This document shows, one piece after another, positions 5,734-5,780 of a stretch of 5,780 nt of DNA; the stretch's first letter is position 1; each line of letters opens with the position of its first letter. Source of the stretch: Oscillospiraceae bacterium. GTDB taxonomy: Bacteria; Bacillota; Clostridia; Oscillospirales; Oscillospiraceae. The stretch spans positions 1 to 5,780 of the forward strand of contig JAEDEN010000095.1 of assembly GCA_016293265.1 (NCBI GenBank), read 5' to 3'. Below the pieces are notes generated by a model. The model was not told the DNA's origin. It saw nothing but the letters and a program-made list of their open reading frames with translations, and did not search any database. The position numbers and the translations under genes are program-made.

Positions 5734-5780
5734 TTAGTACATACCCATGTCGCCGCCCATGCCGGGAGCGGGAGCGGCGG
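5734..5780 (-). CDS. groEL: C-terminal end of a chaperonin, probably GroEL (5' part outside the window)
   Basis: Only the last 14 complete codons and the TAA stop (5734-5736) are in the window. They encode AAPAPGMGGDMGMY. An Ala/Pro-rich stretch followed by a Gly/Met-rich tail is the classic end of GroEL, the 60-kDa ATP-dependent folding chaperonin whose flexible tails project into the ring cavity. The frame ends 20 nt before a strong intrinsic terminator, consistent with the last gene of a groES-groEL operon. The call rests on tail composition alone; other proteins with Gly/Met-rich tails cannot be excluded. A terminal Tyr is a little unusual against the common GGMM ending. The CIRCE operator that normally controls this operon would lie outside the window. 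Confidence 0.72.
   Translation of the reverse strand, partial: AAPAPGMGGDMGMY

Noticed and set aside
5546..5737. A 63-codon plus-strand open frame between dCMP deaminase and the putative groEL
   Set aside because: It crosses the dCMP deaminase promoter, the palindrome and the groEL terminator and has no promoter or ribosome binding site of its own.

Overview
The window reads as a stretch of a GC-rich Firmicutes (Clostridia-type) chromosome, probably a gut Oscillospiraceae-like organism. This is an inference from three things: very strong Shine-Dalgarno sequences of the GGAGG type, near-consensus sigma-A promoters (TTGACA-17-TATAAT type), and coding sequence whose third codon positions are almost all G or C. 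The genus cannot be fixed from the sequence alone. No mobile element, CRISPR array, tRNA or rRNA was seen.

Layout from left to right. Positions 1-2862 (minus) hold the first 954 codons of carB, the large subunit of carbamoyl-phosphate synthase; the gene runs off the left edge near the start of its C-terminal allosteric domain. Positions 2935-4140 (minus) hold pyrC, a class I dihydroorotase with a short, atypical N-terminus, 72 bp upstream of carB and evidently in the same transcript. A 229-bp divergent intergenic region (4141-4369) carries a sigma-A promoter firing left into pyrC-carB, with a terminator-like hairpin in its leader, and a perfect consensus promoter firing right into a 187-codon gene of unknown function (4370-4933, plus). 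That gene converges on a dCMP deaminase gene (5061-5546, minus) across two tandem hairpins, one suited to each strand. The dCMP deaminase has its own promoter (5577-5605) with a near-perfect 18-bp palindrome upstream. At the right edge the last 14 codons of a minus-strand gene with a Gly/Met-rich tail, most likely groEL, end in front of a strong intrinsic terminator (5681-5713).

The recognised genes centre on pyrimidine nucleotides. CarB makes carbamoyl phosphate and PyrC closes carbamoyl-aspartate to dihydroorotate, both in de novo UMP synthesis. The dCMP deaminase makes dUMP, the precursor of dTMP. The unknown gene sits between the two pyrimidine units but has its own very strong expression signals, so its link to the pathway is positional only. 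carA, which often directly precedes carB, is not between pyrC and carB. Nothing in the window convincingly shows a wholly new system. The best candidates for follow-up are the unknown 187-aa protein and the putative attenuator in the pyrC leader.
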